From Desulfogranum japonicum DSM 18378 (GTDB lineage: Bacteria > Desulfobacterota > Desulfobulbia > Desulfobulbales > Desulfobulbaceae): a DNA stretch of 64,000 bases. The position numbers and the translations under genes were made by a program. Below the pieces are notes generated by a model. It did no database searches. It saw only the letters and a program-made list of their open reading frames with translations, and was not told where the DNA came from. The stretch covers positions 186,001 to 250,000 of the forward strand of contig NZ_AUCV01000002.1 of NCBI RefSeq assembly GCF_000429945.1, given 5' to 3'. How positions within the stretch are numbered: position 1 is the first letter of the stretch; the number at the start of each line of letters is the position of its first letter. Positions 32,699-41,347 of the stretch are shown one piece after another.

Positions 32699-35602
32699 AT
32701 GTCTTTCGAAGATGATGAAATCTTGCAAGGGTTTATTGAAGAATCATTGGAACATCTGGCGGACATTGAAAATGACCTACTCGCCATAGAAGAGGGGGGA
32801 GCCAATATCGATGTCGAGCTCGTAAACAAGGTGTTCAGAGCTGCCCATTCCATAAAGGGTGGCGCTGGTTTTATGGGGTTAAGCGTAATCCAGGATCTTG
32901 CGCATGCCGCAGAAAATGTTCTGGGCCTGATTCGCAGCGAGAAGCTTATTCCCACACCTGATATCGTTAACGCGTTGTTGCTGGCCTCTGATCAACTGCA
33001 GCAGCTCATAGAAGATGTAGCCAACAGTAATTCCGCAGACATCTCTGCAAATGTAACTGTGCTTAATCAGATATATGAAAGTGGAGAATCTCCCAAATCA
33101 GCGGAAAAGAAGCCTAGACAGGCCAAAGAATCCCCTCCCGCGCCTGAGGTCACCAGTGAACCAGCTGCAACCGCAGAAGAAGAACCTGCAGATAAGGGGC
33201 AGCACGTTCCAGAAGAGTCGTCAACACCAGTTATAGAAGAAAGTGCACCTTCTCCTGAACCGGAACCTGTTTTTGAACCAGAACCGGACCCAGAACCAGA
33301 ACCGGAAATAGATACCCTGAATGTGGTTCAGGATAAATCACCGGCAAAGAGATCAACGCCAAAAGCTGAAACCTCGATCAGGGTTACCGTCAGCCTGTTG
33401 GATCAGTTAATGAATCTCGCTGGAGAACTGGTCCTTTCTCGTAACCAACTACTCCAAACCATTACATCCGGCGATGTACGTAACGCTGAAGCAGTTGGGC
33501 AACGGATCGACCTTGTGACTTCTGAACTTCAGGAAGCTATCATGCTGACCCGAATGCAGCCCATAGGAAATGTTTTCAATAAATTTCCAAGAGTAGTCAG
33601 GGACCTCTCCAAAAAGCTCGGAAAACAGATTGACCTGACCATTGTAGGGAAAGATGTTGAACTCGATAAAACCATTATTGAAGCAATCAATGACCCCCTG
33701 ACCCACCTGGTTCGCAACTCTGTGGATCATGGAGTTGAAACACCCGATATCCGTAAATCCAAAGGCAAGGATGCAAAGGGCCTCATTGTTTTAAAAGCTT
33801 TTCATGCAGCTGGACAGGTTGTTATAGAAATTAGTGATGACGGTAGAGGAATAGATGGCGACAGGATAGCAGACACTGCGGTAAAAAAAGGCCTGATCAC
33901 ACAGGAGCAGGCTAAAGTAATGTCTGAAAAAGAGCGCATCAACCTGATATTGCTGCCTGGATTTTCAACCGCTGAAAAAATCACCGACGTCTCGGGAAGA
34001 GGTGTTGGGATGGATGTTGTGAAAACCAATCTCGATCAGCTTGGTGGGTCGATTGAGATTGAATCTGAAGTGGGCAGAGGCTCCACCATCAGCATTAAAC
34101 TTCCACTCACACTGGCTATTATCCCGTGCCAGATTATTATGACAGGTGGCGAACGGTACGCAATACCACAAGTCAACCTTGAAGAGTTGCTTCGTATACC
34201 TGCCTCACGGATCAAAGATCGCGTAGAACGGGTTGGTGATGCCGAAGTAGTACGCCTGCGAGGGAATTTACTTCCATTGATACGCATGTCTGATGTTTTT
34301 GACATCGAACGTACCTACTATGATTATCAAGAAGAATCTTTCAAACCGGACAGACGTGAAAATGTAGCAGACCGAAGATCCAAATCCACTCCACTTTTCA
34401 GAGAGAAAGATACACAACCTGAACCTGAGCAGGAAAAAACAGGAGAAGAGCAACGCTCGCAAAACAGAAGACGCAGCCCGTCAAGTGCTCTGAATATAGT
34501 CGTAGTTTCCACAGGAGCCATGAAATATGGTCTTATAGTGGACAGACTCCACGATTCGGAAGAAATTGTTATCAAGCCGCTCGGCCGTCACCTGCAACAG
34601 TGCCAGGGATACGCAGGTGCAACCATAATGGGCGATGGCCGTATTGCACTGATCCTCGATGTAAGCAGTATTGCGCGCATGGCCGGACTCACTTCCCTCG
34701 AAGGCTCTGAAAGGGCAAATGAGCTTGCCGAAGCTGCGAAGGACGCCATAACCAAAACCCGTGATAAACAAGCCCTTCTAACGTTTTCGAGCTCCCCTCA
34801 AGAGCATTTTGGAGTGCCCCTCAACCAGGTCGAGCGTGTTGAGAAAATCAAATACAATGATGTTGAAGAGGTCGGGGGCAGACGAGTCATGCAGTATCGC
34901 GGGGGTAGTTTACCGCTTGTCAGCATAGACGAAGTTGCAATGGTTCAGCCACTGCCAGACCAGGAAGATCTCCTGGTTATAGTCTTTCACCTGGCAGGAA
35001 AAGATATAGGACTGCTTGCAACCGGCCCCATAGATGCCATTGAAATATCGGCTGATATAGATGAAATCACACTACAGCAAACCGGTATCATGGGTTCTGC
35101 CATTATTGGTGGAAAAACCACCATGCTGGTAGATATTTTTGAAATCGTACAAACAGTCAACCCCCAGTGGTTTGAAGATCAGGCTGTTGGCACCTCTTAT
35201 GACGAGGATGCACCGGTTCCGACGATTCTTATCGTCGAAGATTCCAACTTTTTCCGCAATCAGGTCAAAGGATATATGGAAGAGGCAGGATTCAACGTCA
35301 TAGAAGCCGAGGATGGCGTTGACGCTTGGCAAATGCTAGAGGAATTCTTTGCGGAAATAGCCATGGTCGTAACAGACATTGAAATGCCTAACATGGATGG
35401 TTTTGAATTAACAGAAAAAATCAAAACCCACCCAACATATTCCGCCCTGCCCGTCATAGCCCTGACAACTTTGGCAGCTGACGAGGATATTGCCCGAGGC
35501 AAACGAGTTGGGGTTAATGAATATCACATAAAACTTGATAAAGAGCGCCTTATGGAATCCGTTCACCGGTATGCAAAGGAAAGCATGCCCTCAGGTAGAT
35601 AA
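32699..35602 (+). CDS. cheA: hybrid chemosensory kinase CheA with receiver domain
   Basis: 967 aa. Order: Hpt domain with phospho-His50 (FRAAHSIKGGAGFMG); a Pro/Glu-rich linker around 140-225; dimerisation and ATP-binding core (LVRNSVDHGVETPD, DDGRGIDGD, GRGVGMDVV); a CheW-like domain from about 475 that contains an Arg/Ser-rich low-complexity insert (about 545-600); a second CheW-like domain about 690-820 (LLTFSSSPQEHFGVPLNQVERV...RGGSLPLVSIDEV); and a C-terminal receiver (ILIVEDSNFF, Asp in VVTDIEMPNMDG). AGGAGA gives the start. The extra CheW domain and attached receiver differ from flagellar E. coli CheA and are known in some Delta-group chemosensory arrays. First gene of cheA-cheW-cheB-cheR-receiver. 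Confidence 0.95.
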   Translation: MSFEDDEILQGFIEESLEHLADIENDLLAIEEGGANIDVELVNKVFRAAHSIKGGAGFMGLSVIQDLAHAAENVLGLIRSEKLIPTPDIVNALLLASDQLQQLIEDVANSNSADISANVTVLNQIYESGESPKSAEKKPRQAKESPPAPEVTSEPAATAEEEPADKGQHVPEESSTPVIEESAPSPEPEPVFEPEPDPEPEPEIDTLNVVQDKSPAKRSTPKAETSIRVTVSLLDQLMNLAGELVLSRNQLLQTITSGDVRNAEAVGQRIDLVTSELQEAIMLTRMQPIGNVFNKFPRVVRDLSKKLGKQIDLTIVGKDVELDKTIIEAINDPLTHLVRNSVDHGVETPDIRKSKGKDAKGLIVLKAFHAAGQVVIEISDDGRGIDGDRIADTAVKKGLITQEQAKVMSEKERINLILLPGFSTAEKITDVSGRGVGMDVVKTNLDQLGGSIEIESEVGRGSTISIKLPLTLAIIPCQIIMTGGERYAIPQVNLEELLRIPASRIKDRVERVGDAEVVRLRGNLLPLIRMSDVFDIERTYYDYQEESFKPDRRENVADRRSKSTPLFREKDTQPEPEQEKTGEEQRSQNRRRSPSSALNIVVVSTGAMKYGLIVDRLHDSEEIVIKPLGRHLQQCQGYAGATIMGDGRIALILDVSSIARMAGLTSLEGSERANELAEAAKDAITKTRDKQALLTFSSSPQEHFGVPLNQVERVEKIKYNDVEEVGGRRVMQYRGGSLPLVSIDEVAMVQPLPDQEDLLVIVFHLAGKDIGLLATGPIDAIEISADIDEITLQQTGIMGSAIIGGKTTMLVDIFEIVQTVNPQWFEDQAVGTSYDEDAPVPTILIVEDSNFFRNQVKGYMEEAGFNVIEAEDGVDAWQMLEEFFAEIAMVVTDIEMPNMDGFELTEKIKTHPTYSALPVIALTTLAADEDIARGKRVGVNEYHIKLDKERLMESVHRYAKESMPSGR

Positions 35603-35612
35603 CTGCCTGCCG

Positions 35613-35654
35613 AACCAGTCTTTTCGACTCGTAGCCGTTTCGATGAGACTGGTT
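35613..35654 (+). terminator. hairpin between cheA and cheW
   Basis: AACCAGTCT and AGACTGGTT pair perfectly (9 bp) around a 24-nt loop, 11 nt after the cheA stop; followed by AAACTTTC, no true U-run. A possible attenuator between cheA and cheW, which are 268 nt apart. Confidence 0.4.
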
Positions 35655-35870
35655 AAACTTTCAGCTAATCGCTTAGAAATACCGGTACAAATACAGACTA
35701 TGGTTCACCAGGTATTGAACCCTAACGAATAACCAAGCGGAAGTCGCAACTGCTTTTGAAGCTGGCATTGAAAGATAAACTTATCAGTATGAGCAACATT
35801 ACGTATCTCTATTCCTGTTTATCTCTTAAAATATAATAGGGTAGATATATAATTGTGTGGAGATAAAAGT

Positions 35871-36338
35871 ATGAATGAAACCAAGGTGAACAAGACGGTT
35901 ATCGAGTTGGCGACCTTTTATGTAGGCGATGCCTTGTGCGGCATGGATATCCTGAAGGTACAGGAAATAAACAAGCTCATGGAAATGACCAAGGTCCCTC
36001 AGGCACCAGAATATGTTCTGGGTATCCTGAATCTTCGGGGTCAGATCGTGACTATCATTGATCTTCGTAGAAAATTAGGATTGGGTACCACCAATCTAGG
36101 CAACGATCCTAGAAATATCATTGTCAATGCACCAGGAGAGCACATTGGTCTGCTGGTAAAAAGCATCAGTGATGTTGTCATGGCAGATCCTGATAAAATT
36201 GAACCTGCACCGGCAAATATGAGTGGAATACAGGGAACCTTCTTTACGGGCGTATATAAAACAGAAAATAAACTTATCGGTATTCTGGATACAAAAGAAG
36301 TACTTCGTCTGGAAACCGAAAATATAAACAGAGTGTAA
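35871..36338 (+). CDS. cheW: chemotaxis coupling protein CheW
   Basis: 155 aa, single CheW domain: LATFYVGDALCGMDILKVQEINKL, the LNLRGQIVTIIDLRRKLGL block, VDSISDVV-like VKSISDVVMADPDKIEPAP, and a final VYKTENKLIGILDTKEVL. Bridges receptors to CheA. GGAG lies 9-12 nt before ATG 35871; the frame from TTG 35853 is not used. 20 nt before cheB. Confidence 0.95.
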   Translation: MNETKVNKTVIELATFYVGDALCGMDILKVQEINKLMEMTKVPQAPEYVLGILNLRGQIVTIIDLRRKLGLGTTNLGNDPRNIIVNAPGEHIGLLVKSISDVVMADPDKIEPAPANMSGIQGTFFTGVYKTENKLIGILDTKEVLRLETENINRV

Positions 36339-36358
36339 ACTTGCTATAGAATTTCTCC

Positions 36359-37486
36359 ATGCTCAAAAAGAATATCAAAGTTCTGGTCGTTGACGATACA
36401 ATCGTATATCGCAAAGCTGTCAGTGACATTCTCCAGGAGATTCCTGGGGTTGAAGTTGTCGGCGTTGCCCATAACGGTCAAATCGCAGTTTCCAAAATAA
36501 AAGCCCTCAAACCTGATTTGCTTACCCTGGATATTGAAATGCCGCAAATGAATGGGATTGAGGTTTTGCAGTATCTGCAGAAAAACGCTCCTGAAATTTC
36601 TGCTATCATGGTCTCTACGCTTACCTCAGAAGGTGGAGATATGACTATGAAAGCCTTGGAGCTAGGAGCGTATGACTTTATACTTAAACCAACCTCGACA
36701 AATATTACTGAAAGCAAAAAGTATTTACGTGAAAACCTTTCACCTCTGATAAAAGCATTCCAGACAGGCAGAACCGCCATAGGTTCAATCCAAGCTACAA
36801 GAACACCGATCGGCAGAAGCATAACCAATGGATTCACAGGTTCACCTTACAGCCAAAACGGCAAATTCGTAAAAGAATCGCAACCGGCTTCTCCTGTCAA
36901 ACGAAAAGGGAAATCGGAAATCATAACCATTGGCATATCGACTGGTGGCCCCAATGCCCTCGCAAAGATGATGCCCATGCTCCCGAAAGATATAGGTGTA
37001 CCCATTCTCATAGTTCAACATATGCCACCTGTATTCACAAAATCCCTGGCAAACAGTTTGAACCAAAAATGTGCCATACAGGTTAAAGAGGCAGAGGACA
37101 GGGAACCTATCAGAGCTAATACCGCTTATATAGCGCCCGGAGGTAAGCAGATGAAACTGGTAGCGGCTCATGATGGCACGAACCGACTGATAAAACTAAC
37201 AAACGATCCACCGGAAAATTCTTGCAAGCCTTCAGCTGACTACCTTTTTCGATCAATAGGTGACTACTATGTAGGAAGAACCACTGCAGTTATCATGACC
37301 GGTATGGGATCTGATGGCACCAAAGGATTACAAGTTCTGAAACAAAAAGGAGCATTTATCATTGGCCAGGATGAAGCCTCCTGTGTTGTTTACGGTATGC
37401 CTAAGGCACCTGCTGAACTTGGACTCCTGGACCGTGTCGTTCCTCTGGAAAAAATAGCTGATGCAATTATTCAGTCAGTTCGATAG
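36359..37486 (+). CDS. cheB: receptor methylesterase CheB
   Basis: 375 aa. N-terminal receiver with phospho-Asp58 (TLDIEMPQMNG) and Lys in FILKPTST; linker about 120-185; methylesterase domain with the catalytic triad Ser194 (GISTGG), His221 (VQHMPP) and Asp319 (MGSDGTKG), plus IAPGGKQ and DEASCVVYGMPKAP. Removes methyl groups from MCPs, or deamidates Gln. Reversed by the CheR encoded 89 nt downstream. Its presence implies that methyl-accepting receptors exist elsewhere in the genome. Confidence 0.95.
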   Translation: MLKKNIKVLVVDDTIVYRKAVSDILQEIPGVEVVGVAHNGQIAVSKIKALKPDLLTLDIEMPQMNGIEVLQYLQKNAPEISAIMVSTLTSEGGDMTMKALELGAYDFILKPTSTNITESKKYLRENLSPLIKAFQTGRTAIGSIQATRTPIGRSITNGFTGSPYSQNGKFVKESQPASPVKRKGKSEIITIGISTGGPNALAKMMPMLPKDIGVPILIVQHMPPVFTKSLANSLNQKCAIQVKEAEDREPIRANTAYIAPGGKQMKLVAAHDGTNRLIKLTNDPPENSCKPSADYLFRSIGDYYVGRTTAVIMTGMGSDGTKGLQVLKQKGAFIIGQDEASCVVYGMPKAPAELGLLDRVVPLEKIADAIIQSVR

Positions 37487-37575
37487 GCACCAACAATACC
37501 TATCACACATGGCCTTGCATAGAAGCATATGGTATGTACACATCAAGCAGATAAACCCATTACCACCCAGACCTG

Positions 37576-38412
37576 ATGCTTAAGATCAAACCGGAAGAAA
37601 TAAAGACAATTACCCAATATATCTACGATATATCCGGTATTCATCTTGACGCAAGCAAAAAATATCTTCTTGAAACGCGTCTTAACAGCATTGCAGAACA
37701 GCAAAACTGCGCCAGCTATCAGGACCTATATAGAAAGGCGAAGGCTGATAGAAGCCAGAAACTTGAACGTCAAATCATAGATGCAATTTCAACTAACGAA
37801 ACGCTCTTCTTTCGTGATACAGGACCTTTTGAATTGCTTAGACATAAAATTTTCCCTGAGTTGATAGACAATCGCACCCCAAAGGTTCCAACGTTAAAAA
37901 CCAACCTCCGTATATGGAGTGCAGCTTGTTCAACTGGTCAGGAAATCTATTCGGTGGCTATTGTTTTAAAAGAACTTCTTGGGGATCTCTCTAAATATTC
38001 TATCAAACTCATGGGTACTGATATTTCAGATGCCGCCATTTCACAGGCTAGCAATGCCAGATATAATAAATTTGAAATAGAGAGAGGACTAAGTAAGGAT
38101 AAACTCACAAAATATTTCACTACATCAGGAAGTCATTGGAAAGTCAAAGATGACATTCGAGCCATGGCTACATTTCGTAAAATCAATTTGATGCAGCCGT
38201 TCACCGGTATCGGTAAATTTGATATTATTCTGTGTAGAAACGTAGCTATCTACTTCACCCTTGAAGACCGAAAAAAACTGTTCAATAAATTAGCAAACGC
38301 TCTTGAGCCTGATGGCTATCTTATTATTGGATCAACAGAATCATTAACCGGGGTATGTCCGAGATTTGTCCCCAAAAGACATTTACGGTTTCTCTTTTAT
38401 CAATTGAAATAA
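37576..38412 (+). CDS. cheR: chemoreceptor methyltransferase CheR
   Basis: 278 aa. N-terminal helical domain, then ISTNETLFFRDTGPFELL (the CheR hallmark TxFFRx), SAM-binding IWSAACSTGQEIYSVAI, LMGTDISDAAISQA, and FDIILCRNVAIYF followed by PDGYLIIGSTESL. No C-terminal TPR or pentapeptide-tether domain. Methylates glutamates on receptors. Confidence 0.95.
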   Translation: MLKIKPEEIKTITQYIYDISGIHLDASKKYLLETRLNSIAEQQNCASYQDLYRKAKADRSQKLERQIIDAISTNETLFFRDTGPFELLRHKIFPELIDNRTPKVPTLKTNLRIWSAACSTGQEIYSVAIVLKELLGDLSKYSIKLMGTDISDAAISQASNARYNKFEIERGLSKDKLTKYFTTSGSHWKVKDDIRAMATFRKINLMQPFTGIGKFDIILCRNVAIYFTLEDRKKLFNKLANALEPDGYLIIGSTESLTGVCPRFVPKRHLRFLFYQLK

Positions 38413-38474
38413 ACTTAACCATTGATTTAAAACTACCTCAATTTATTCAACAGGTATGAGGTTGAGGACTTACA

Positions 38475-39041
38475 ATGCAAAACATGAAAATACTGATTGC
38501 TGACGATGACCCTGTAATCAGAAGATTATTTGAAAGTAGACTGACAAAACAAGGCTATGATGTCACTGTCGTTGAAGACGGTGTTTCAGCTGCCCGTCTT
38601 TTGGATAAAACTGCATTTGACGTTATCATTACAGATCTTGTTATGCCTGGTGATGTCGGAGGATTGGAACTCCTGCAAATAGCAAAGGAAAGCAGTGTCG
38701 GCACAGAGGTGATAGTTATCACAGCCCATTCTTCCATTGACACCGCCGTCGACGCCATGAAGAAAGGCGCCGTGGATTACCTGGAAAAACCAATTAATTT
38801 TGATGAGCTGTTTCTTCGTCTGGGTAAAATTCAGGAAGTCAGAACTCTCGTGAAAAATGCAGGAGACCTGAGAGAAGCAATGGATGTAACGGAGCACGCA
38901 GCTTCATCTACCATTCAAAACCTTGAGATTACCTGCGGTGATTTGCAAATAAAGATGGAACGCGTTAAAGATGCCCTTGAAGATATAAACCTTGATGATA
39001 AAGAGCGAGTTGATAAGGCTCTACAGATCATTTACAAGTAA
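38475..39041 (+). CDS. receiver-domain protein with C-terminal coil
   Basis: 188 aa. A receiver domain (ILIADDDPVIRR; phospho-Asp54 in ITDLVMPGDVGG; Thr in VITAHSS; Lys in YLEKPINF) followed by about 65 residues that read as an alpha-helical coil (LREAMDVTEHAASSTIQNLEITCGDL...) without a DNA-binding domain. TGAGGA gives the ATG 38475 start. As the last gene of the che operon it may act in place of CheY, as a phosphate sink or as an output scaffold; the operon has no stand-alone CheY. Function beyond this is not visible. Confidence 0.8.
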   Translation: MQNMKILIADDDPVIRRLFESRLTKQGYDVTVVEDGVSAARLLDKTAFDVIITDLVMPGDVGGLELLQIAKESSVGTEVIVITAHSSIDTAVDAMKKGAVDYLEKPINFDELFLRLGKIQEVRTLVKNAGDLREAMDVTEHAASSTIQNLEITCGDLQIKMERVKDALEDINLDDKERVDKALQIIYK

Positions 39042-39065
39042 CAAGAGTATTGGAGTTCCTCCTCA

Positions 39066-39443
39066 ATGAATTCAGACGTACCGTTATCCGATTTACTTGC
39101 CACTATTGCAACCTTGCGTGGGGAGCAAGGTTGTCCATGGGATAAAAAACAGACTCCTCAGTCCCTGAAGAAATACCTTTTGGAAGAATGCCGTGAGCTT
39201 GCTGAAGCCATTGATAATGATGACCAGGGCAATATCTGCGAAGAAATAGGCGACATGTATTTTATACTTGGAATGTTGTCGACCATGTATGCTGAAGCAG
39301 GAATTTTCCCACTGGATATGCCGCTCAAAAAGATTAACGAAAAAATGATTCGCCGTCACCCCCACGTATTTGCCGGAACCTCCTACAACAGCGAAGAAGA
39401 CCTGTGTAGGCAATGGGAAACCATTAAAAGTGGCGAAAAATAG
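39066..39443 (+). CDS. MazG-type nucleoside triphosphate pyrophosphohydrolase (single domain)
   Basis: 125 aa, one MazG domain only, versus the two domains (about 260 aa) of E. coli MazG. Marks: LRGEQGCPWDKKQTPQSLKKYLLEECREL with the EExxE-type metal site, and EEIGDMYFILGML. Hydrolyses (d)NTPs to monophosphates, a house-cleaning role. It is 24 nt behind the receiver gene and 126 nt before rpsF. Confidence 0.88.
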   Translation: MNSDVPLSDLLATIATLRGEQGCPWDKKQTPQSLKKYLLEECRELAEAIDNDDQGNICEEIGDMYFILGMLSTMYAEAGIFPLDMPLKKINEKMIRRHPHVFAGTSYNSEEDLCRQWETIKSGEK

Positions 39444-39461
39444 GTCAACTTCAATTAGCTC

Positions 39462-39492
39462 TTGACTTCATGCCAGTCCTTTTGTAAATAAT
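39462..39492 (+). promoter_or_regulatory. probable sigma-70 promoter of the rpsF operon
   Basis: TTGACT (39462-39467) and AATAAT (39487-39492), 19 nt apart. A downstream stem (CTCGCT...AGCGAG, about 39510-39537) lies in the leader and could be the S6:S18 mRNA-binding hairpin, which I cannot confirm. Confidence 0.4.
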
Positions 39493-39569
39493 TTACCCTT
39501 CAACATAACCTTCTCGCTCTCATCATAGGGATTAGAAGCGAGGGCCATTATTGACCAAGAGGAGGAATC

Positions 39570-40004
39570 ATGCGTCATTACGAGACCACCTATATACTGC
39601 GCCCAAATCTCGGCGAAGACCAATTCAACGAAATTATTGAGCGTACAAATGCGCTTATCACCAACGATGGAGGAGAAATTATATCCCTGGATCGTTGGGG
39701 TATGAAAAGACTCGCATATGAAATCAAAAAAGAAATTCAAGGGTACTATGTTTATGTAAACTATGCTGCACCCGGCACCACAATCGAAGAGCTTGAACGT
39801 ATCTTTAGAATTGATGATCGTCTGCTTCGCTTTCTCACTGTAAAACTCAATGATGCCATGGATGAAGCTGCAATTGCTGAGGAGAGGGAAAGACTCGCTC
39901 AGAAAGCTGCTGCCAAACAGGCCGCTGAAGATGAAGAAGCATCTGATGAAGATGCCGACGACGATTCAGATGATATGGATGATGACTCATCTGAAGAAGA
40001 ATAA
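39570..40004 (+). CDS. rpsF: 30S ribosomal protein S6
   Basis: 144 aa. MRHYETTYILRPNLGEDQFNEIIERTNALI, DRWGMKRLAYEIKKEIQGYYVYVNYAAPG, and FRIDDRLLRFLTVKL are canonical. The body ends near residue 100; the last 45 residues form an Ala/Glu then Asp/Ser/Glu-rich acidic tail (DEDADDDSDDMDDDSSEEE) longer than the short poly-Glu tail of E. coli S6. AGGAGG precedes the ATG. First gene of rpsF-rpsR-rplI. Confidence 0.97.
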   Translation: MRHYETTYILRPNLGEDQFNEIIERTNALITNDGGEIISLDRWGMKRLAYEIKKEIQGYYVYVNYAAPGTTIEELERIFRIDDRLLRFLTVKLNDAMDEAAIAEERERLAQKAAAKQAAEDEEASDEDADDDSDDMDDDSSEEE

Positions 40005-40047
40005 GCTACAGGAACCCGAACAGCTATCGAATTGAAGGAGTTTACTT

Positions 40048-40287
40048 ATGGCACACCCTAAAAGAGTTTTTTCCAGACGTCGTGTTTGCAGATTCTGCAC
40101 AGACAAAGAAATCACCATTGACTATAAAGATCCAAAGACTTTAAAAGGTTTTCTTACAGAACGTGGTAAAATTATTCCTCGACGAATCTATGGAACCTGT
40201 GCAAGCCATCAGCGTCAACTGACTGAAGCTGTTAAGAGAGCTCGTCAGCTCGCGTTGCTGCCTTATTCAGGAAATACCCAGTTCTAA
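40048..40287 (+). CDS. rpsR: 30S ribosomal protein S18
   Basis: 79 aa. [34 protein letters not shown], then [25 protein letters not shown], the S18 signature. Carries CRFC plus a further Cys in GTCA, so it may be a zinc-binding (C+) paralog form. Binds S6 in the 30S platform. AAGGAG precedes the ATG. Confidence 0.97.
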   Translation: MAHPKRVFSRRRVCRFCTDKEITIDYKDPKTLKGFLTERGKIIPRRIYGTCASHQRQLTEAVKRARQLALLPYSGNTQF

Positions 40288-40472
40288 GCGAGATTTTACA
40301 TACCTTTTTCACCTTACGAAGCAGGTATTGAATAACCGTTCATAACGGCGGGGATGTCTTTTGATCTCCGCCATATATAACAGAACACAATAGAATAATT
40401 ACAGTCTGAACGTAGCAATTTCATATTCGTTCTACGAACAGGCTGTACCGTATAGCAGAGAGGAAGCCATCC

Positions 40473-40937
40473 ATGGAGATCATACTCAAAGAAACTATTG
40501 ATACTCTCGGCCAAGAAGGAGAGATCGTCAAAGTTAAGCCTGGATATGCCCGTAACTACCTTATTCCACAAAAAAAGGCAGTCCTGGTTACTGACGAGAA
40601 TCTTGCATCGCTTGAAGCTGAGAAACAAGCGATCGCGGATCGTCTTGAAGCAGAGCGAAAAGAAACCGAAAAAATGTCTGCAAAACTTGCAGGTAAGGTT
40701 TTAGTTATTCAAAAACGTGTTGGTGACGAAAACCGTTTGTTTGGTTCTGTCACCACCGCTGAGATTGCAGAAGCCCTGGAAAAAGAAGGGGTGCAGATTG
40801 ATAAAAAAGTTATTCTGCTTAAAACTGCGATTAAAGCCATTGGCGAATACACAATATCTGTGAAGGTCGGCTATCAGACTACTGCAGACATTAAAGTTCA
40901 GGTTGTCCCCGAACAGCTTGAAAAAGCGGCATCCTAA
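40473..40937 (+). CDS. rplI: 50S ribosomal protein L9
   Basis: 154 aa. The start MEIILKETIDTLGQEGEIVKVKPGYARNYLIP is the L9 N-domain signature; a long helix (LEAEKQAIADRLEAERKETEKMSAKL) links to the C-domain, FGSVTTAEIAEALEKEGVQIDKKVILLKTAIKAIGEY. AGAGGAA precedes the ATG. 185 nt separate it from rpsR. Confidence 0.96.
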   Translation: MEIILKETIDTLGQEGEIVKVKPGYARNYLIPQKKAVLVTDENLASLEAEKQAIADRLEAERKETEKMSAKLAGKVLVIQKRVGDENRLFGSVTTAEIAEALEKEGVQIDKKVILLKTAIKAIGEYTISVKVGYQTTADIKVQVVPEQLEKAAS

Positions 40938-41020
40938 CAGGAAATATGCCTGTATACAGTAGCATGGTAGCTAAAGCGTATAACGCTTTGATAGCGTTAA
41001 AGCAGATATTTTCATGTGCC

Positions 41021-41048
41021 TTTACAAAATATAAGCACAGAGGATAAT
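41021..41048 (+). promoter_or_regulatory. sigma-70-like promoter downstream of rplI
   Basis: TTTACA (41021-41026) and GATAAT (41043-41048) separated by 16 nt; each box differs from consensus at one base. A transcript would begin near 41055 and meet the terminator at 41171-41207. Confidence 0.55.
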
Positions 41049-41054
41049 TGCGCT

Positions 41055-41200
41055 TGGTCGCGTTTTCTTAAGGGGGTAAAAGTTAAGCAAAGCCTTTTTT
41101 ACTCCAAGCTTTTGAACCAGCAAACGTGACTTCCATGTTGCAGTTAATCCTTGTTCAGGGTTACTTACAGATGCCTTTTCTCATTGAGAAAAGGCATTTG
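41055..41200 (+). ncRNA. candidate small RNA or dnaB leader
   Basis: About 145 nt bounded by a good promoter at 41021-41048 and a strong intrinsic terminator at 41171-41207, with no open frame of note inside. It could be a stand-alone small RNA or an attenuated leader of dnaB (ATG 41348). I do not recognise the family (not tmRNA or SRP RNA; a 6S fold is not evident). Confidence 0.4.
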
Positions 41201-41207
41201 TATTTTC
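41171..41207 (+). terminator. strong rho-independent terminator before dnaB
   Basis: ATGCCTTTTCTC and GAGAAAAGGCAT pair perfectly over 12 bp around an ATT loop, followed by TTGTATTTTC. It lies 234 nt beyond rplI and 141 nt before dnaB. Confidence 0.75.
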
Positions 41208-41347
41208 AACGTGCATAAAAAGAGGAACTCAGTATATATTGAATGCCTGTCCATTTTTTACCTGATTATAATGAGTTCTGATTTAAGTTAGTCCATTTCG
41301 CATCTTGCGAAAAGGTTTTATAAAAATTCGGTTTTTCCTAATATATC

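Noticed and set aside
40938-41200. 6S, SRP or tmRNA gene after rplI
   Set aside because: I checked for the SRP tetraloop region, the tmRNA ends and a 6S-like closing stem and could not find them; kept only as an unnamed RNA candidate.
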